Source: an uncultured bacterium (GTDB taxonomy: Bacteria; Cyanobacteriota; Vampirovibrionia; Gastranaerophilales; Gastranaerophilaceae). From it: a DNA stretch of 64,000 nt. The DNA is taken from positions 98,297 to 162,296 of the forward strand of contig CASFPS010000001.1 in the NCBI GenBank assembly GCA_949296355.1, read 5' to 3'. Shown here one piece after another: positions 1 to 9,810 of the stretch; the first letter of the stretch is position 1, and each line of letters opens with the position of its first letter. Made by a program: the position numbers and the translations under genes. The notes under the pieces were generated by a model. That model searched no databases, was not told the origin of the DNA, and saw nothing but the letters and a program-made list of their open reading frames with translations.

Positions 1-42
1 AAACTGTTCTATTAATGCTGCTATGCTTTTTGGATAAATCAT
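1..42 (-). CDS. recR: Recombination protein RecR, N-terminal fragment cut by window edge
   Basis: Reading leftward from an ATG at 42-40, the 14 codons before the window edge give MIYPKSIAALIEQF, the typical RecR N-terminus that precedes the KLPGIGxKTA helix-hairpin-helix. RecR acts with RecF/RecO in loading RecA at gaps. It follows ybaB on the same strand, and ybaB-recR is a widely conserved pair. Only the start is visible, so the call rests on a short match plus the gene order. Confidence 0.7.
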   Translation of the reverse strand, partial: MIYPKSIAALIEQF

Positions 43-159
43 TTATGCCGCCTGACTAATAGGAATATAAAGCTGCGTAAATTTGAGGGCAGTTGGAGCT
101 ATAACACAAGCCTGATGTTTTGTAAAATACCGCCCGAACAAAGGTCTATGTGCGCAGCA

Positions 160-495
160 CTAGAATAATCCCGGAATAGAAATTCCGCCTGTTACGGCTT
201 TCATTTTTTCTTCCATAACTTTTATTGCTTTATCAGAAGTCTGGTGAATTGCAGCAGTGATAATATCTTCAAGCATTTCAATTGTATCTTCTGAAACTGA
301 TGACGGATTATCAGGATTAATAGCTTCTGCTGAAAGCTTAATTGATTTAAACAAACCTTTACCGTCGCAGATAACTTTTACGGCGCCGTTTGCAGCTTCG
401 CCTGTAATATCCATTTTATTAAGTTCTTCTTGTGTTTCTTTTAATTTTTTCTGAATATTTTGAGCCTGTTTCATCATATTCATCATGTTCATCAT
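160..495 (-). CDS. ybaB: YbaB/EbfC family nucleoid-associated protein
   Basis: This is a 111-residue small DNA-binding protein. The Met-rich start is followed by a KQAQNIQKKLKETQEEL helix and the family's GxxxxGLFK-like and NPDNPSSVSEDTIEMLEDII segments, and it ends in GGISIPGLF. Members dimerise and coat DNA. The start at 495 is chosen because AGGAGG lies about 9 nt upstream. It sits 31 bp downstream of yebC and upstream of recR on the same strand, probably as one operon. Confidence 0.92.
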   Translation of the reverse strand: MMNMMNMMKQAQNIQKKLKETQEELNKMDITGEAANGAVKVICDGKGLFKSIKLSAEAINPDNPSSVSEDTIEMLEDIITAAIHQTSDKAIKVMEEKMKAVTGGISIPGLF

Positions 496-526
496 AATCC
501 GGTTCCTCCTCTTTTAGAACAAAGTC

Positions 527-1285
527 TTATATCTGGTTTTCAATCTTTGACATCAAATCATCGTCAATATCAAAATTTGCATATACATTTTGAACATCGT
601 CGTGTTCTTCAAGCCTGCCCAATAGTCTCATAATGTTAATTGCAGTTTTCTCGTCCGTAACTTCAATTGTGTTTTGCGGTATTCTTGTAAATTCTGCTGT
701 CACTGACTTGAAGCCTTCTTTTTCCAAGCCTTCTGCCACCGGCTGTAAGTTTGGTACGGAAGTATAAACTTTATACTCATCATCTTCTTCTACAATATCA
801 TCAGCGTCCAGATTGATTGCGGCTTCAAACAACTGCTCATAATTTACGTCATCTTTATTGAATGTAATGCAGCCTTTTTTATCAAACATCCAGCCAACAC
901 AGCCGGTTTCGCCAAGGTTGCCGTTAAATTTTGAAAAATAACTTCTGATATCGCCTGCCGTACGGTTTTTATTATCTGTCATTGCTTCAATAACAACAGC
1001 AACACCGCCTGCTGCATATCCTTCGTATGTCATTTCATCATAGTTTTCGCTGTTTCCAGAACCTGAACCTTTTTCGATGGCTCTTTTTATATTATCGTTC
1101 GGAAGCCCTGCCGCCTTCGCTTTCTCTATAGCAGTTCTCAGGCGGAAATTTCCGGCAGGATCTGGTCCGCCGAGTTTGGATGCTACAATAATTTCTCTTG
1201 AAAATTTTTGAAATTCCGCAGCACGCAATGAATCCGTTTTTGCTTTTTTATGTTTAATGGTTGACCATTTTGAGTGTCCGCTCAT
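527..1285 (-). CDS. yebC: YebC/PmpR family (DUF28) regulator or translation factor
   Basis: This is a full-length 252-residue member opening with MSGHSKWSTIKHKKAKTD, the family signature, followed by the GGPDPAGNFRLRTAIEKAK and PNDNIKRAI segments. Family members are cytosolic. They were described as transcriptional regulators and more recently linked to relief of ribosome stalling at polyproline. An AAGGGGA element precedes the ATG. It is first gene of the leftward yebC-ybaB-recR group. Confidence 0.95.
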   Translation of the reverse strand: MSGHSKWSTIKHKKAKTDSLRAAEFQKFSREIIVASKLGGPDPAGNFRLRTAIEKAKAAGLPNDNIKRAIEKGSGSGNSENYDEMTYEGYAAGGVAVVIEAMTDNKNRTAGDIRSYFSKFNGNLGETGCVGWMFDKKGCITFNKDDVNYEQLFEAAINLDADDIVEEDDEYKVYTSVPNLQPVAEGLEKEGFKSVTAEFTRIPQNTIEVTDEKTAINIMRLLGRLEEHDDVQNVYANFDIDDDLMSKIENQI

Positions 1286-1408
1286 TTAGATATCCCCTTT
1301 TAATTACCTTATTGTCTGTAACCATTATGATAATCGAAACCAACTTCTATATCAAGCATTTATTAGTCAAGAAGAAATTAACATAAATTTCTGCAAAGAT
1401 TTTACATT

Positions 1409-1437
1409 TTGATTTTTTCTGAAATTTATATTATGAT
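1409..1437 (+). promoter_or_regulatory. Candidate sigma-70 promoter giving a near-leaderless mRNA
   Basis: TTGATT (1409-1414) and TATGAT (1432-1437) are separated by 17 bp. The -10 box ends only 6 nt before the ATG at 1444, and no Shine-Dalgarno sequence is present, so the transcript would begin at or next to the start codon. This is inferred from spacing only. Confidence 0.4.
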
Positions 1438-1443
1438 AGAAAA

Positions 1444-2739
1444 ATGCTTATAGTGAATTTATTGATAATAGCTGCATTATTATTTTTTAACGGTTTTTTT
1501 GTTGCGGCTGAATTTGCCCTTGTGGGTGTGAGAAAAACCAGAATACAACAACTTGCGAACGAAGGAAGTTTTGACGCAAAGCTTGCTTTGGATGCGGTTA
1601 AGAACATTGACAGATACATAGCTGCTGTCCAGCTCGGTATAACAATAGCAAGTTTAGGAATAGGCTGGGTCGGAGAATCCACCATTGCTGCAGTTATTCA
1701 TCCGGTATTTTCATTTCTTCCTGGGAAATGGGATTCTGTTGCAACACATACGATATCAGTCTCTTTAGCGTTTGCGCTGATTACAGTTCTCCATGTTGTA
1801 ATAGGAGAATTAATGCCAAAATCTATTGCACTTCAGTTTCCGGAAAAAACAACTCTATGGGTTGCAAAACCGATGTTTGTTGTAACAAAACTTTTTGCGC
1901 CGATGATTTTTCTCCTGAACGGACTTGGAAATATTCTGCTTAAAATTTGCAGAATTGAACCTGCAAATGCTCATCACACCGTTCATACAACGGAAGAACT
2001 CAATATGCTTATTGATGCAAGCTGCAAGGGCGGAGTTTTGAATGAAAAAGAGGCTGAAATATTACAGAATGTATTTAAATTTTCGGATCTTACAGCTTCT
2101 CAGGTTATGATACCGAGAACAGATATGGTTTGTTTACCGCTTGAAATTTCACTTGAAGAGTTGAAAGAAATTATTATAGAAAACCAGTACACAAGATATC
2201 CGGTTTATGAAACCGATTTAGACCATATTGTAGGCTTTGTCCACATAAAGGATATTTATCCTCTTCTGGTTAAAAATGCGGATTTTAACCTTTCGGCGCT
2301 TTTAAGAAGCATTCCTTTTGTTCCGGAGACAATGCCTATAGACAAAGTTGCGCTTGAGTTTAAGAAACACAAATCCCAGATTGCAGTTGTAATTGATGAG
2401 TTTGGAGGAACAAGCGGACTTATTACACACGAAGATGTTATGGAAGAAATCTTAGGTGAAGTGCAGGACGAGTTTGACGATGAAGAAGAGGTTGATGTTA
2501 AAAAACTGCCGGACGAAAGTTTTGAAGTCTGCGGAAAAATGAGAGTTGACGAGTTTTGCGACTTTTTTAACGTAGCAATAAGTGATGAAGATGTTACGAC
2601 TATCGGCGGCTATTTTACCAAGAAACTGGGTAAAATAGCAGAAGAAAATGATGAGGTAAGCGATGAATATTTCACCTACTGCGTAACCGAAACAGACTCT
2701 ACAAGAATAGTTAAATTAAGAATTAAAAGGTCTGATTAA
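1444..2739 (+). CDS. CNNM/CorC (hemolysin C) family membrane protein with CBS pair
   Basis: The 431-residue protein has an N-terminal CNNM membrane domain (about residues 1-180, with FFNGFFVAAEFALVGVR and the GWVGE turn). A CBS pair (about 195-325, QVMIPRTDMV and GFVHIKDIYPL) follows, then a C-terminal CorC_HlyC domain starting after the acidic DEFDDEEE stretch. Such proteins are implicated in Mg/Co efflux or homeostasis. The gene is convergent with the dehydrogenase to its right; the two reading frames overlap by 24 bp at their 3' ends. No SD precedes the start, which fits a leaderless transcript. Confidence 0.9.
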   Translation: MLIVNLLIIAALLFFNGFFVAAEFALVGVRKTRIQQLANEGSFDAKLALDAVKNIDRYIAAVQLGITIASLGIGWVGESTIAAVIHPVFSFLPGKWDSVATHTISVSLAFALITVLHVVIGELMPKSIALQFPEKTTLWVAKPMFVVTKLFAPMIFLLNGLGNILLKICRIEPANAHHTVHTTEELNMLIDASCKGGVLNEKEAEILQNVFKFSDLTASQVMIPRTDMVCLPLEISLEELKEIIIENQYTRYPVYETDLDHIVGFVHIKDIYPLLVKNADFNLSALLRSIPFVPETMPIDKVALEFKKHKSQIAVVIDEFGGTSGLITHEDVMEEILGEVQDEFDDEEEVDVKKLPDESFEVCGKMRVDEFCDFFNVAISDEDVTTIGGYFTKKLGKIAEENDEVSDEYFTYCVTETDSTRIVKLRIKRSD

Positions 2740-3756
2740 GAATTTAATAGCGCTTCCTTCAATATGTCTCTGCATAGCGTATTCTACTTTATCAAGCGGA
2801 AGTTCTTCCGTTATTAATTTTTCGACTTCAATATCACCTGTTGAAATCAAATCAAGAGCCTGACGAAAATATTTAGGCGTATGGTGGAAAACGCTCATCA
2901 GTCTCATATCTCCGTAGTGCATTTTAGTTGTATCAAAACATACTTTTGAACCGGATTTGCAGCCGCCGAAGAAGTGAACAGTTCCCCCCGGACGTACTGT
3001 TGAGAACACAAGTTCCCAAATTTCCGGCATGCCGACACATTCTATTGCGACATCCAACCCTTTTTTCTCAGCGGAAAAGTCTTTGAAAATTCGCTCCGGA
3101 GTCGAATACTTTTTCAAATCCACAATTTCATCAGCGTGGGCAAACTCTTCTGCAAGCTTTAATTTAATAGGATTTCTCCCTGCAACAATAACTCTTGCTC
3201 CTTTTAACTTGCAAAGGCGGGCAAACATTAAGCCGATAGGTCCTATTCCTATTATTCCGACGCTGTCACCGGGATTAATTCCGGTTCTTTCAACCCCGTG
3301 AACCACATTAGCAAGCGGCTCTGAAAAAGCGGCTTTTTCAAACGGAAGGCTCGGCGGAAGAATCAGAGTATTTTTTCTTACGATTCTTTCCGGAACAACA
3401 ATATACTCTGCATAAGCGCCGTTAAGTAAATCCAGGTTTTCGCAAAGATTGTATTCACCTTTTCTGCAATAAAAGCATTCACCGCAAGGAGCGGAATTTG
3501 CGCAAACTACACGGTCTCCGACTTTTACGTTACGAACATCATCTGCAACTTTTTCGACAGTTCCCGCAAATTCATGTCCGAAACCTGACGGGATATTTTT
3601 GATTAAAACGGGATGACCGCGCCTGTAGGTTTTAACATCAGTTCCGCAAGTCAGTGCAGCCTGAATTTTAACCAGAATCTCTCCTTTAGCGAGAGGCTTA
3701 ATTCTGGTCTCTTCATATCTTATATCCTGAGGTCCGTAAAATAATACTGCTTTCAT
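2716..3756 (-). CDS. Zinc-dependent medium-chain alcohol/polyol dehydrogenase
   Basis: This is a 346-residue MDR-family protein. The catalytic zinc region shows CGTDVKTYRRGHP and GHEFAGTV. The structural zinc lobe is CGECFYCRKGEYNLC with four cysteines, and the Rossmann fold has GIIGIGPIGLMFARL. The substrate cannot be read from sequence; threonine, sorbitol or related dehydrogenase activities are all possible. It follows the OmpH-like gene by 5 bp with a poor SD, so translation may be coupled. Confidence 0.88.
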   Translation of the reverse strand: MKAVLFYGPQDIRYEETRIKPLAKGEILVKIQAALTCGTDVKTYRRGHPVLIKNIPSGFGHEFAGTVEKVADDVRNVKVGDRVVCANSAPCGECFYCRKGEYNLCENLDLLNGAYAEYIVVPERIVRKNTLILPPSLPFEKAAFSEPLANVVHGVERTGINPGDSVGIIGIGPIGLMFARLCKLKGARVIVAGRNPIKLKLAEEFAHADEIVDLKKYSTPERIFKDFSAEKKGLDVAIECVGMPEIWELVFSTVRPGGTVHFFGGCKSGSKVCFDTTKMHYGDMRLMSVFHHTPKYFRQALDLISTGDIEVEKLITEELPLDKVEYAMQRHIEGSAIKFLIRPFNS

Positions 3757-3761
3757 TTTAA

Positions 3762-4223
3762 TTACTTAATAGATTTCAAAACCGTTGCTGTAATGTCTTC
3801 TCCGCCCCAGACAACTGCTGATTTAGGTAATACCATTGTATAACCGAGCTCTGTTGCCTTTGCGCCGATTTGTTTTGTTATATCAGCATCTGCAGCTTTT
3901 AACTTAGCGGTATAATCTTTGAGGTTAGCTTCTCTTTTTTGTTTAAGCTGCTTTTCGTAAGATTCGGCAAGTGATTGTTTTTTCTTGGCATCAGTTTGTT
4001 TGTTAACATCCTCCTGAGCCTTCTTTATAAAAGCTGCAATTTCTTTATTCTTTGCTTCCTGAGAAGATTTTAAAGCTTTTACCTGTGATGATGCTGCTAC
4101 AACTTTTTGAATATCAACAACCGCAATTCTTTGCTGTTTAGGAGCTTGAGCTGTTTCCGCCGCAAAAGCCGCAGATGTCATCATTAATGCTGATAGTGCT
4201 AAAACTGTTAAAACTTTTTTCAT
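3762..4223 (-). CDS. OmpH/Skp family periplasmic chaperone
   Basis: This is a 153-residue exported protein with a signal peptide (MKKVLTVLALSALMMTSAAFA). The RIAVVDIQKVV strand typical of OmpH/Skp comes next, then a long lysine- and glutamine-rich coiled-coil tentacle, and a C-terminal GYTMVLPKSAVVWGG strand. Skp-like trimers hold unfolded outer-membrane proteins, which implies a diderm host. It lies 1 bp downstream of lgt in the same leftward operon. Confidence 0.85.
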   Translation of the reverse strand: MKKVLTVLALSALMMTSAAFAAETAQAPKQQRIAVVDIQKVVAASSQVKALKSSQEAKNKEIAAFIKKAQEDVNKQTDAKKKQSLAESYEKQLKQKREANLKDYTAKLKAADADITKQIGAKATELGYTMVLPKSAVVWGGEDITATVLKSIK

Positions 4224-4224
4224 G

Positions 4225-5004
4225 CTAACCTCTCCTGTAATTTATAATTAAAAGTGCAACTGATATGATAATTATACCTATAGATACGAATATTGCAACC
4301 GGCATACCAAAAATGTATTTTACGCTGTCAAGTCGGAACATTTCAACAATAATGCGTACAATCGAATATAAAATTAAATAAATTAAAGCCAGATTTCCGT
4401 CTTTTTTTAATTTGCCTGTTTTTACCAGTGCTAAAAGAATTATAAATATAACAACATCAAGAATACTTTCATACAAAAATGCCGGATGGAAGTATTGATA
4501 TTCCTGATAAGGAATCGGTCTGTACTGAGGTGCAATGTAGAGTTTCCACGGAAGATTTGTAGGAGCTCCGAAGGCTTCCGAATTAAAGAAATTTCCCCAT
4601 CTTCCTATTGCCTGAGCAAGTGAAAGCCCGATTGCGGAAACATCACAAAGTTTAATCGGATTGATTTTATGCCTTTTTGCAAAAATCCAGAGACCGATAA
4701 GCCCGCCTAAAATCGCTCCGTGGATAGAAATTCCGCCGTGTCTTATAGCTATTATTTCAGTAGGAAATCTCAGGTAAAAATCATAACTTAAAATGCAGTA
4801 ATATAACCTTGCGCCGATAATTCCGAAAATTATCAAATACGGAGCTAAATCAATAATAGTTTCCTTTTTTAGAGCGAAAAACTTTGTTCCTGCCCAATCA
4901 GAAACAAGCACACCCACAGCAATGGCAAGCGCCATTATTACTCCGTAATAATATATGTTAAGCCCGAAAATCGTACATAAAATTTGTGAAGGTGATGTAA
5001 ACAT
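4225..5004 (-). CDS. lgt: Prolipoprotein diacylglyceryl transferase Lgt
   Basis: This 259-residue polytopic membrane enzyme transfers diacylglyceryl from phosphatidylglycerol to the lipobox cysteine. The signature HGGISIHGAILGG and GRWGNFFNSEAFG (GRxGNFxNxE) motifs are intact, as is the C-terminal RxxxExFR-like segment (RIIVEMFRLD). It directly follows a lipoprotein gene with no gap, so a likely Lgt substrate is encoded in the same operon. Confidence 0.95.
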   Translation of the reverse strand: MFTSPSQILCTIFGLNIYYYGVIMALAIAVGVLVSDWAGTKFFALKKETIIDLAPYLIIFGIIGARLYYCILSYDFYLRFPTEIIAIRHGGISIHGAILGGLIGLWIFAKRHKINPIKLCDVSAIGLSLAQAIGRWGNFFNSEAFGAPTNLPWKLYIAPQYRPIPYQEYQYFHPAFLYESILDVVIFIILLALVKTGKLKKDGNLALIYLILYSIVRIIVEMFRLDSVKYIFGMPVAIFVSIGIIIISVALLIINYRRG

Positions 5005-5616
5005 TTATTCCTTACTTTCAGCAGGTGCAGTTTCTTCGCTGTCACCGTTTATAAAAGAATTTGATTCGCTTATTAAAGCTTCAATTGTTTCCCGCTCAGC
5101 AGCGTCCGGTTTCATCTCTAGATATTTTTGAAGGTTTTCTACAGAAGCTTTTTTAAGTTCAGCAGCGTCGCTTCTGGCTTCGGAAGCTTCAACCCTCTTT
5201 TCTGCTTCCATTACAACATTTCTTTCGTTAACGTTTTCGGCAGTTGCAGCATCCTCATTCAGTTTCTGTTCAGCTTCATCCATTATCTGATTAGCTTTTT
5301 CCGATTGCGCAAGTCCGAGTGAATAATAGAAGTCTGCAAAGTCCGGTTTAATCTTTATTCCGCCGTTTAAGGCTTCGATTGCTTTATCATATTTCTGTGC
5401 ATTTATTGCTGCAACACCCAGATTATAATAAGTTTCATACATTGTAGAATCCAGATCCAGACTTGCCTGCAATCTGTTCATTGCGGATTCGTAATCCCCT
5501 TTTTGCATAAATTCTGCTGCTTTATTGTTAAGCTCCTGTACTGCCATATTGTTTATACAAGCAGTGGAAATAACCGCCACAAGCAGTACGGATACAATCA
5601 TTAAAGCTTTCTTCAT
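5005..5616 (-). CDS. TPR-repeat lipoprotein
   Basis: This is a 203-residue protein with a lipoprotein signal (hydrophobic stretch ending in ISTAC; Cys20 predicted lipidated). Three TPR-like helices follow (residues about 26-105: AAEFMQKGDYESAMNRL, YNLGVAAINAQKYDKAI, YYSLGLAQ). The C-terminal half is acidic, likely coiled coil, with an alanine/glutamate-rich tail. It is first in the operon with lgt, the OmpH-like gene and the dehydrogenase. Specific function is not recognisable. Confidence 0.8.
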   Translation of the reverse strand: MKKALMIVSVLLVAVISTACINNMAVQELNNKAAEFMQKGDYESAMNRLQASLDLDSTMYETYYNLGVAAINAQKYDKAIEALNGGIKIKPDFADFYYSLGLAQSEKANQIMDEAEQKLNEDAATAENVNERNVVMEAEKRVEASEARSDAAELKKASVENLQKYLEMKPDAAERETIEALISESNSFINGDSEETAPAESKE

Positions 5617-5650
5617 ATCAACTATGTCCTCTTAATTTATTTTAATAGGT

Positions 5651-5679
5651 ATAATAATACACATATTTTAAATAATCAA
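5651..5679 (-). promoter_or_regulatory. Promoter for the lipoprotein-lgt operon
   Basis: On the minus strand TTGATT (5679-5674) and TATTAT (5656-5651) are spaced by 17 bp, about 35 bp upstream of the lipoprotein start at 5616, with a GAGGA element in between. It diverges from the prfA promoter. Confidence 0.5.
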
Positions 5680-5732
5680 GTTTACGGTTTTTTGTAATAA
5701 AACTTAATCATGCAGAGCCAAGTCTGTATATA

Positions 5733-5760
5733 TTTACAATATCCCTTTTTTTGTTATGCT
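5733..5760 (+). promoter_or_regulatory. Promoter for prfA
   Basis: TTTACA (5733-5738) and TATGCT (5755-5760) are separated by 16 bp, followed by AAAGGGG and the ATG at 5787. The placement upstream of an SD-led gene supports it. Confidence 0.45.
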
Positions 5761-5786
5761 AAAGTTAGACAAAGGGGAATTTAATA

Positions 5787-6872
5787 ATGAAAGATATGTT
5801 GGATAAAATCGTTCAGATAGAGAAAAAGTATGTCGAGTTAGGCGAAACTCTCTCTGATCCGAATGTTATAGCCGATTATAATAAATTCAGAGACTTATCA
5901 AAGCAAAGAAAATCAATGGAAGAAACCGTTGAATTGTATTATGCGTGGAAAAAGGCTTCTGATGCTATAGAAGAGGCAAAACAGATGATTCACGAAGAAA
6001 AAGACGAAGAAATGAGGCAGTTTTTAAAAAATGATATTGAAGAAAACGAAAAAAAGATTGCCGAGTATGAAGAACGTATGAAAATTCTTCTTCTTCCGAG
6101 AGACCCGATGGACGATAAGGACATTATGCTTGAAATCAGAGGCGGCGCAGGCGGAGACGAAGCAAACATCTTTGCGGGTGATTTGATGAGAATGTATATG
6201 CGCTATGCCGATAAAAAAGGCTGGCAGACGCAAATTTTGAGCAAAACCGATTGCGAAGCCGGCGGTGTAAGCGAAGTTATTATTTCAATGAAAGGCGACA
6301 GCATTTATTCCCGTCTCAAATACGAATCCGGTGTTCACAGAGTTCAAAGAGTTCCAGCAACCGAATCCCAGGGAAGGGTTCATACTTCAACGGCAACGGT
6401 TGCTGTTATGCCTGAAGTTGATGATGTTGAAGTCGAACTCAATATGAATGATGTTGAAATTTCAACTGCACGTTCCGGAGGTGCAGGCGGACAAAACGTT
6501 AACAAAGTTGAAACTGCCGCAAGAGTTTTCCATAAACCTACAGGAATAATGATTTTCTGTACGGAAGAACGTTCACAGCTACAGAACAAAGAAAGAGCGC
6601 TTCAAATCTTGAAAGCAAAACTTTATGATATGGAAGTTCAGAAGCAAATGAAAGAAATTACCGACCTGAGACGTTCGCAAGTAGGTACCGGAGACAGAAG
6701 CGAACGTATCAGAACGTATAACTTCCCGCAAGGAAGGCTTACCGACCATAGAATCGGTCAGAATCTTAACGTATGGACGGTTATTGACGGTGATTTAGAT
6801 GAGCTTATCGACCTGCTCACTGAATATGACCAGAAACTGAAACTTGAAAAATTAGCAGAAGTGGATTCATAA
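5787..6872 (+). CDS. prfA: Peptide chain release factor 1
   Basis: This is full-length RF1 at 361 residues. The GGQ loop that triggers peptidyl-tRNA hydrolysis is in [15 protein letters not shown]. The stop-codon recognition motif is PAT ([10 protein letters not shown]), marking RF1 rather than RF2, so it reads UAA/UAG. An AGGGGGAGA-like SD (AAAGGGGAAT) precedes the ATG. The stop codon is embedded in a terminator hairpin. Confidence 0.97.
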   Translation: MKDMLDKIVQIEKKYVELGETLSDPNVIADYNKFRDLSKQRKSMEETVELYYAWKKASDAIEEAKQMIHEEKDEEMRQFLKNDIEENEKKIAEYEERMKILLLPRDPMDDKDIMLEIRGGAGGDEANIFAGDLMRMYMRYADKKGWQTQILSKTDCEAGGVSEVIISMKGDSIYSRLKYESGVHRVQRVPATESQGRVHTSTATVAVMPEVDDVEVELNMNDVEISTARSGGAGGQNVNKVETAARVFHKPTGIMIFCTEERSQLQNKERALQILKAKLYDMEVQKQMKEITDLRRSQVGTGDRSERIRTYNFPQGRLTDHRIGQNLNVWTVIDGDLDELIDLLTEYDQKLKLEKLAEVDS

Positions 6873-6890
6873 CCTGAATCCGCTTTTTTT
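6861..6890 (+). terminator. Intrinsic terminator overlapping the prfA stop codon
   Basis: GTGGATTC (6861-6868) can pair with GAATCCGC (6876-6883) around a short loop that includes the prfA stop TAA, and seven T residues follow directly. It would limit read-through into ylxR-infB. Confidence 0.7.
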
Positions 6891-6908
6891 ACAAAAGAAA
6901 GGCGGCAG

Positions 6909-7166
6909 ATGCTAAGAAAATGCGTCGGATGCGGAGAATTAATTCCGAGGGAAAATTTAATAAAGATTACTAAGAATTATAAAGACGGAAACGTAGTAAT
7001 AAACCCTGATTCCAAAACATTTGGCAGATCTGCATATCTTTGTTATAATCAAAGTTGTATTGATGCAGCATTAAAGAAATCAAAATTAAACAAGGTGTTG
7101 AAAACAAATGCCTTTTTCGATAAATCGGAGTTCTGCAATATATTACAAAATCGTAGTAAAAATTAG
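6909..7166 (+). CDS. ylxR: YlxR family (DUF448) RNA-binding protein
   Basis: This is an 85-residue protein with the MLRKCVGCGE opening, the GRSAYLCYNQSCIDAALKK motif and a basic surface typical of YlxR. Family members bind RNA and may influence RNase P or transcription. The usual nusA-ylxR-infB order is partly conserved: infB follows, but prfA, not nusA, precedes. An AAAGGCGG element acts as SD. Confidence 0.9.
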   Translation: MLRKCVGCGELIPRENLIKITKNYKDGNVVINPDSKTFGRSAYLCYNQSCIDAALKKSKLNKVLKTNAFFDKSEFCNILQNRSKN

Positions 7167-7228
7167 ACGGCGGAACAAGGACAGGGATTTTACAAAAGAT
7201 GCTGAAAAAGGTGAAAGGAATATATTAG

Positions 7229-9736
7229 ATGAACAGTTTAAGAGTCAGTGAATTAGCAAAAGAACTTGGTATGACCAGCAAAGAGGTTATAGAGAAGTTC
7301 GCGGAGATAGATATAATGGTAAAATCGCACTCTAATACCGTGACTCCTGTTCAGATTCGCAAACTTAAAGAGCATCTCGGAGTTGTTCCGCAAAAGACTG
7401 CTTCAAAACCTAAAGCGTTTGTTGTGAAAAAAGCAAAGGTTGCTCAGGTTGAAGAAAAACCTAAAGAAGAAGCCGCTCCAAAAGCTGCAGCCCCGAAGAT
7501 TGAAAGAGTGCAAAGGGTTCAAAAAGCAGAGAAAATAGAACGCGTTGAAAAACCGGAAAAGAAGGCTGCAGTTGAAAAAGTTGAGCCTAAAAAAACTGAA
7601 AAACCGGTAGTTCGCGTTGAACGTACAAAAGTTGAGTATCCTAAATCAAGAATTGAAATTGTAAGAAAAGCTCCTCAAAAACCTGCAGCCGCAGCTTCTG
7701 ATGACAAGGCTAAAAAGCCTGCTCATAAAGGCGGTCAGGAAAAGAAACTTGTTGAGAGAAGAATTATTCCTCAAGAAATTTATGAGGGCAAAGGCGGGGC
7801 TGCTTCTAAGAGAAAAGGCGACAACAAAAAGAAAGACAAGGATTTTAACTCCAAAAAAGAAGATCAGGAAATGATTTCTCTTGAAAAGGCTGCCGCTCAA
7901 AAACATAAAAAGAAAGTTCATAAAGAAGAAGCTGTTGAAGAGGTTAAGCAGATTGTTGTAAATTCTGCAATGACTATCAGCGAACTTGCGGATAAAATTC
8001 ATAAAACACCGGCTGAAATTGTTAAATTCCTTATGTTTCAAGGAATTATGGCAACAGTAAACCAATTAATTGATGTTGATACAATTAAGAAGGTTTGTGC
8101 GGAATATAATCTGGAAGTTCTTGAAGAAGACTTGGACGCTTATATTGAAGAAGAACTGGAAAAAGAAGAAAAGCAAAAAGCTTTGAGTGAAGTTGATAAG
8201 AAACTGTTAAAGAAACGGGCTCCGGTTGTTAGTATTATGGGACACGTTGACCATGGTAAAACAACTCTTCTGGACAGCATAAGAGCTTCAAAACACAAAA
8301 TCGTTGCAACGGAAGTCGGCGGAATTACCCAATCTATCGGTGCTTATACGGTTTATCTTGACAACAAACACGAAAAGAAAATCGTATTTGTAGATACTCC
8401 GGGGCACGAAGCATTTACGGAAATGCGTGCAAGAGGCGCAAAGGCTACGGATATTGCTATTCTTGTTGTTGCAGCGGATGACGGTATAATGCCTCAGACT
8501 ATTGAAGCAATTAACCACGCAAAAGCTGCGGAAGTGCCGATTATTGTGGCGGTTAACAAAATCGATAAACCGGGCGCTGATCCGGATAGAATTTTGCAGC
8601 AATTAACTGAACACGGGCTTGTTCCGGAAGCTTGGGGCGGTGACACAATTACTGTAAATGTTTCAGCTCTTCAGGGTACAGGTATTGATGAATTGTTGGA
8701 ATATATTCTCCTTGTTGCGGAAATACAGGATTTAAAAGCTAATCCTAAAGCAGAAGCAACAGGCGTTGTAATAGAAGCAAATCTTGATAAAGGAAAAGGA
8801 CCTGTTGCAACGCTTCTGGTTCAAAACGGAACTTTAAGAACAGGAAACTGCATTGTTGTTGGAACTGCCTGCGGAAGAGTGAGAGCACTGCTTTCAGATT
8901 CAGGAGAAAGAATTACAAAAGCTGAACCTTCCACACCTGTTGAGGTTTTAGGTTTAACAGAAGTTCCTAATGCCGGAGATTTCTTTGAAGTTGTTAAAAA
9001 CGAAAAAGAAATGAAATCTATTGTAGAAAAGCGTAAAGAAAAAGAACGCAGCAAGAGACTTGATGCAATGCTTCCGGCTCATATGAGAAGAGAAGCGGGT
9101 GATGCAGAGGGTGATATTCCTCAATTGAATTTGATTATCAAAGCAAACACCCATGGCGCTGCAGAGGCTGTATCTCAGGCTATTGCACAATTTGAATCAA
9201 AAGAAATTGTAACAAAAATTATCCACGTAGGTGTCGGTGATATTTCAGAAGCCGATGTAATGCTGGCTTCCGCTTCAAATGCATTAATTCTCGGATTTAC
9301 AGTCAAAGAGGATGCAAATGCTCTGGCTGCTGCCGAACGTGAAGGCGTTACAATTAAGAAGTATGAAATTATTTATCAGATACTTGAAGATATTGAAAAG
9401 ACAATGATTTCTCTATTGTCACCTGAAGTTAAAGAAGTTGAAACCGGTAAAGTTGAGATTAGACAAATCTTTACAATAGGTAAGATTCAGAAGATTGCCG
9501 GCTGCTATGTAACGGAAGGTAAAATTAACAGAAACGATACTGCAGCTATTTACAGAAACGGAAAAGAAATCTTTAAAGGCGCAGTTGATCAGCTTAAACG
9601 TTTCAAAGATGATGTTAAAGAAGTTGCTCAAGGCTTTGAATGTGGTATTTCTTTTGTTAAGTTTAATGATATTGAAGTTGGTGATATTGTTAAATTTACA
9701 ACCAAACAGGAAATTGAGCGTTCTGAATTAGAGTAA
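7229..9736 (+). CDS. infB: Translation initiation factor IF-2
   Basis: This 835-residue GTPase delivers initiator tRNA to the 30S subunit. The N-terminal domain begins [21 protein letters not shown] long Lys/Glu/Ala-rich linker (about 60-240) follows, then a second IF2N helix set. The G domain (about 330-500) has [10 protein letters not shown] (G1), DTPGHEAFT (G3) and NKIDKPGA (G4), and domains II-IV are complete at the C-terminus. Confidence 0.98.
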   Translation: MNSLRVSELAKELGMTSKEVIEKFAEIDIMVKSHSNTVTPVQIRKLKEHLGVVPQKTASKPKAFVVKKAKVAQVEEKPKEEAAPKAAAPKIERVQRVQKAEKIERVEKPEKKAAVEKVEPKKTEKPVVRVERTKVEYPKSRIEIVRKAPQKPAAAASDDKAKKPAHKGGQEKKLVERRIIPQEIYEGKGGAASKRKGDNKKKDKDFNSKKEDQEMISLEKAAAQKHKKKVHKEEAVEEVKQIVVNSAMTISELADKIHKTPAEIVKFLMFQGIMATVNQLIDVDTIKKVCAEYNLEVLEEDLDAYIEEELEKEEKQKALSEVDKKLLKKRAPVVSIMGHVDHGKTTLLDSIRASKHKIVATEVGGITQSIGAYTVYLDNKHEKKIVFVDTPGHEAFTEMRARGAKATDIAILVVAADDGIMPQTIEAINHAKAAEVPIIVAVNKIDKPGADPDRILQQLTEHGLVPEAWGGDTITVNVSALQGTGIDELLEYILLVAEIQDLKANPKAEATGVVIEANLDKGKGPVATLLVQNGTLRTGNCIVVGTACGRVRALLSDSGERITKAEPSTPVEVLGLTEVPNAGDFFEVVKNEKEMKSIVEKRKEKERSKRLDAMLPAHMRREAGDAEGDIPQLNLIIKANTHGAAEAVSQAIAQFESKEIVTKIIHVGVGDISEADVMLASASNALILGFTVKEDANALAAAEREGVTIKKYEIIYQILEDIEKTMISLLSPEVKEVETGKVEIRQIFTIGKIQKIAGCYVTEGKINRNDTAAIYRNGKEIFKGAVDQLKRFKDDVKEVAQGFECGISFVKFNDIEVGDIVKFTTKQEIERSELE

Positions 9737-9742
9737 TTTTAA

Positions 9743-9775
9743 GGTCGGCTTTCATAAAGCCGACCGCAAATTCTT
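9743..9775 (+). terminator. Intrinsic terminator after infB
   Basis: GGTCGGCTTT pairs with AAAGCCGACC (9743-9765) across a 3-nt CAT loop, followed by a T-rich stretch. Confidence 0.65.
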
Positions 9776-9810
9776 CATTTTGTATATAAAAAGAAATAGG
9801 AGAGACGCTT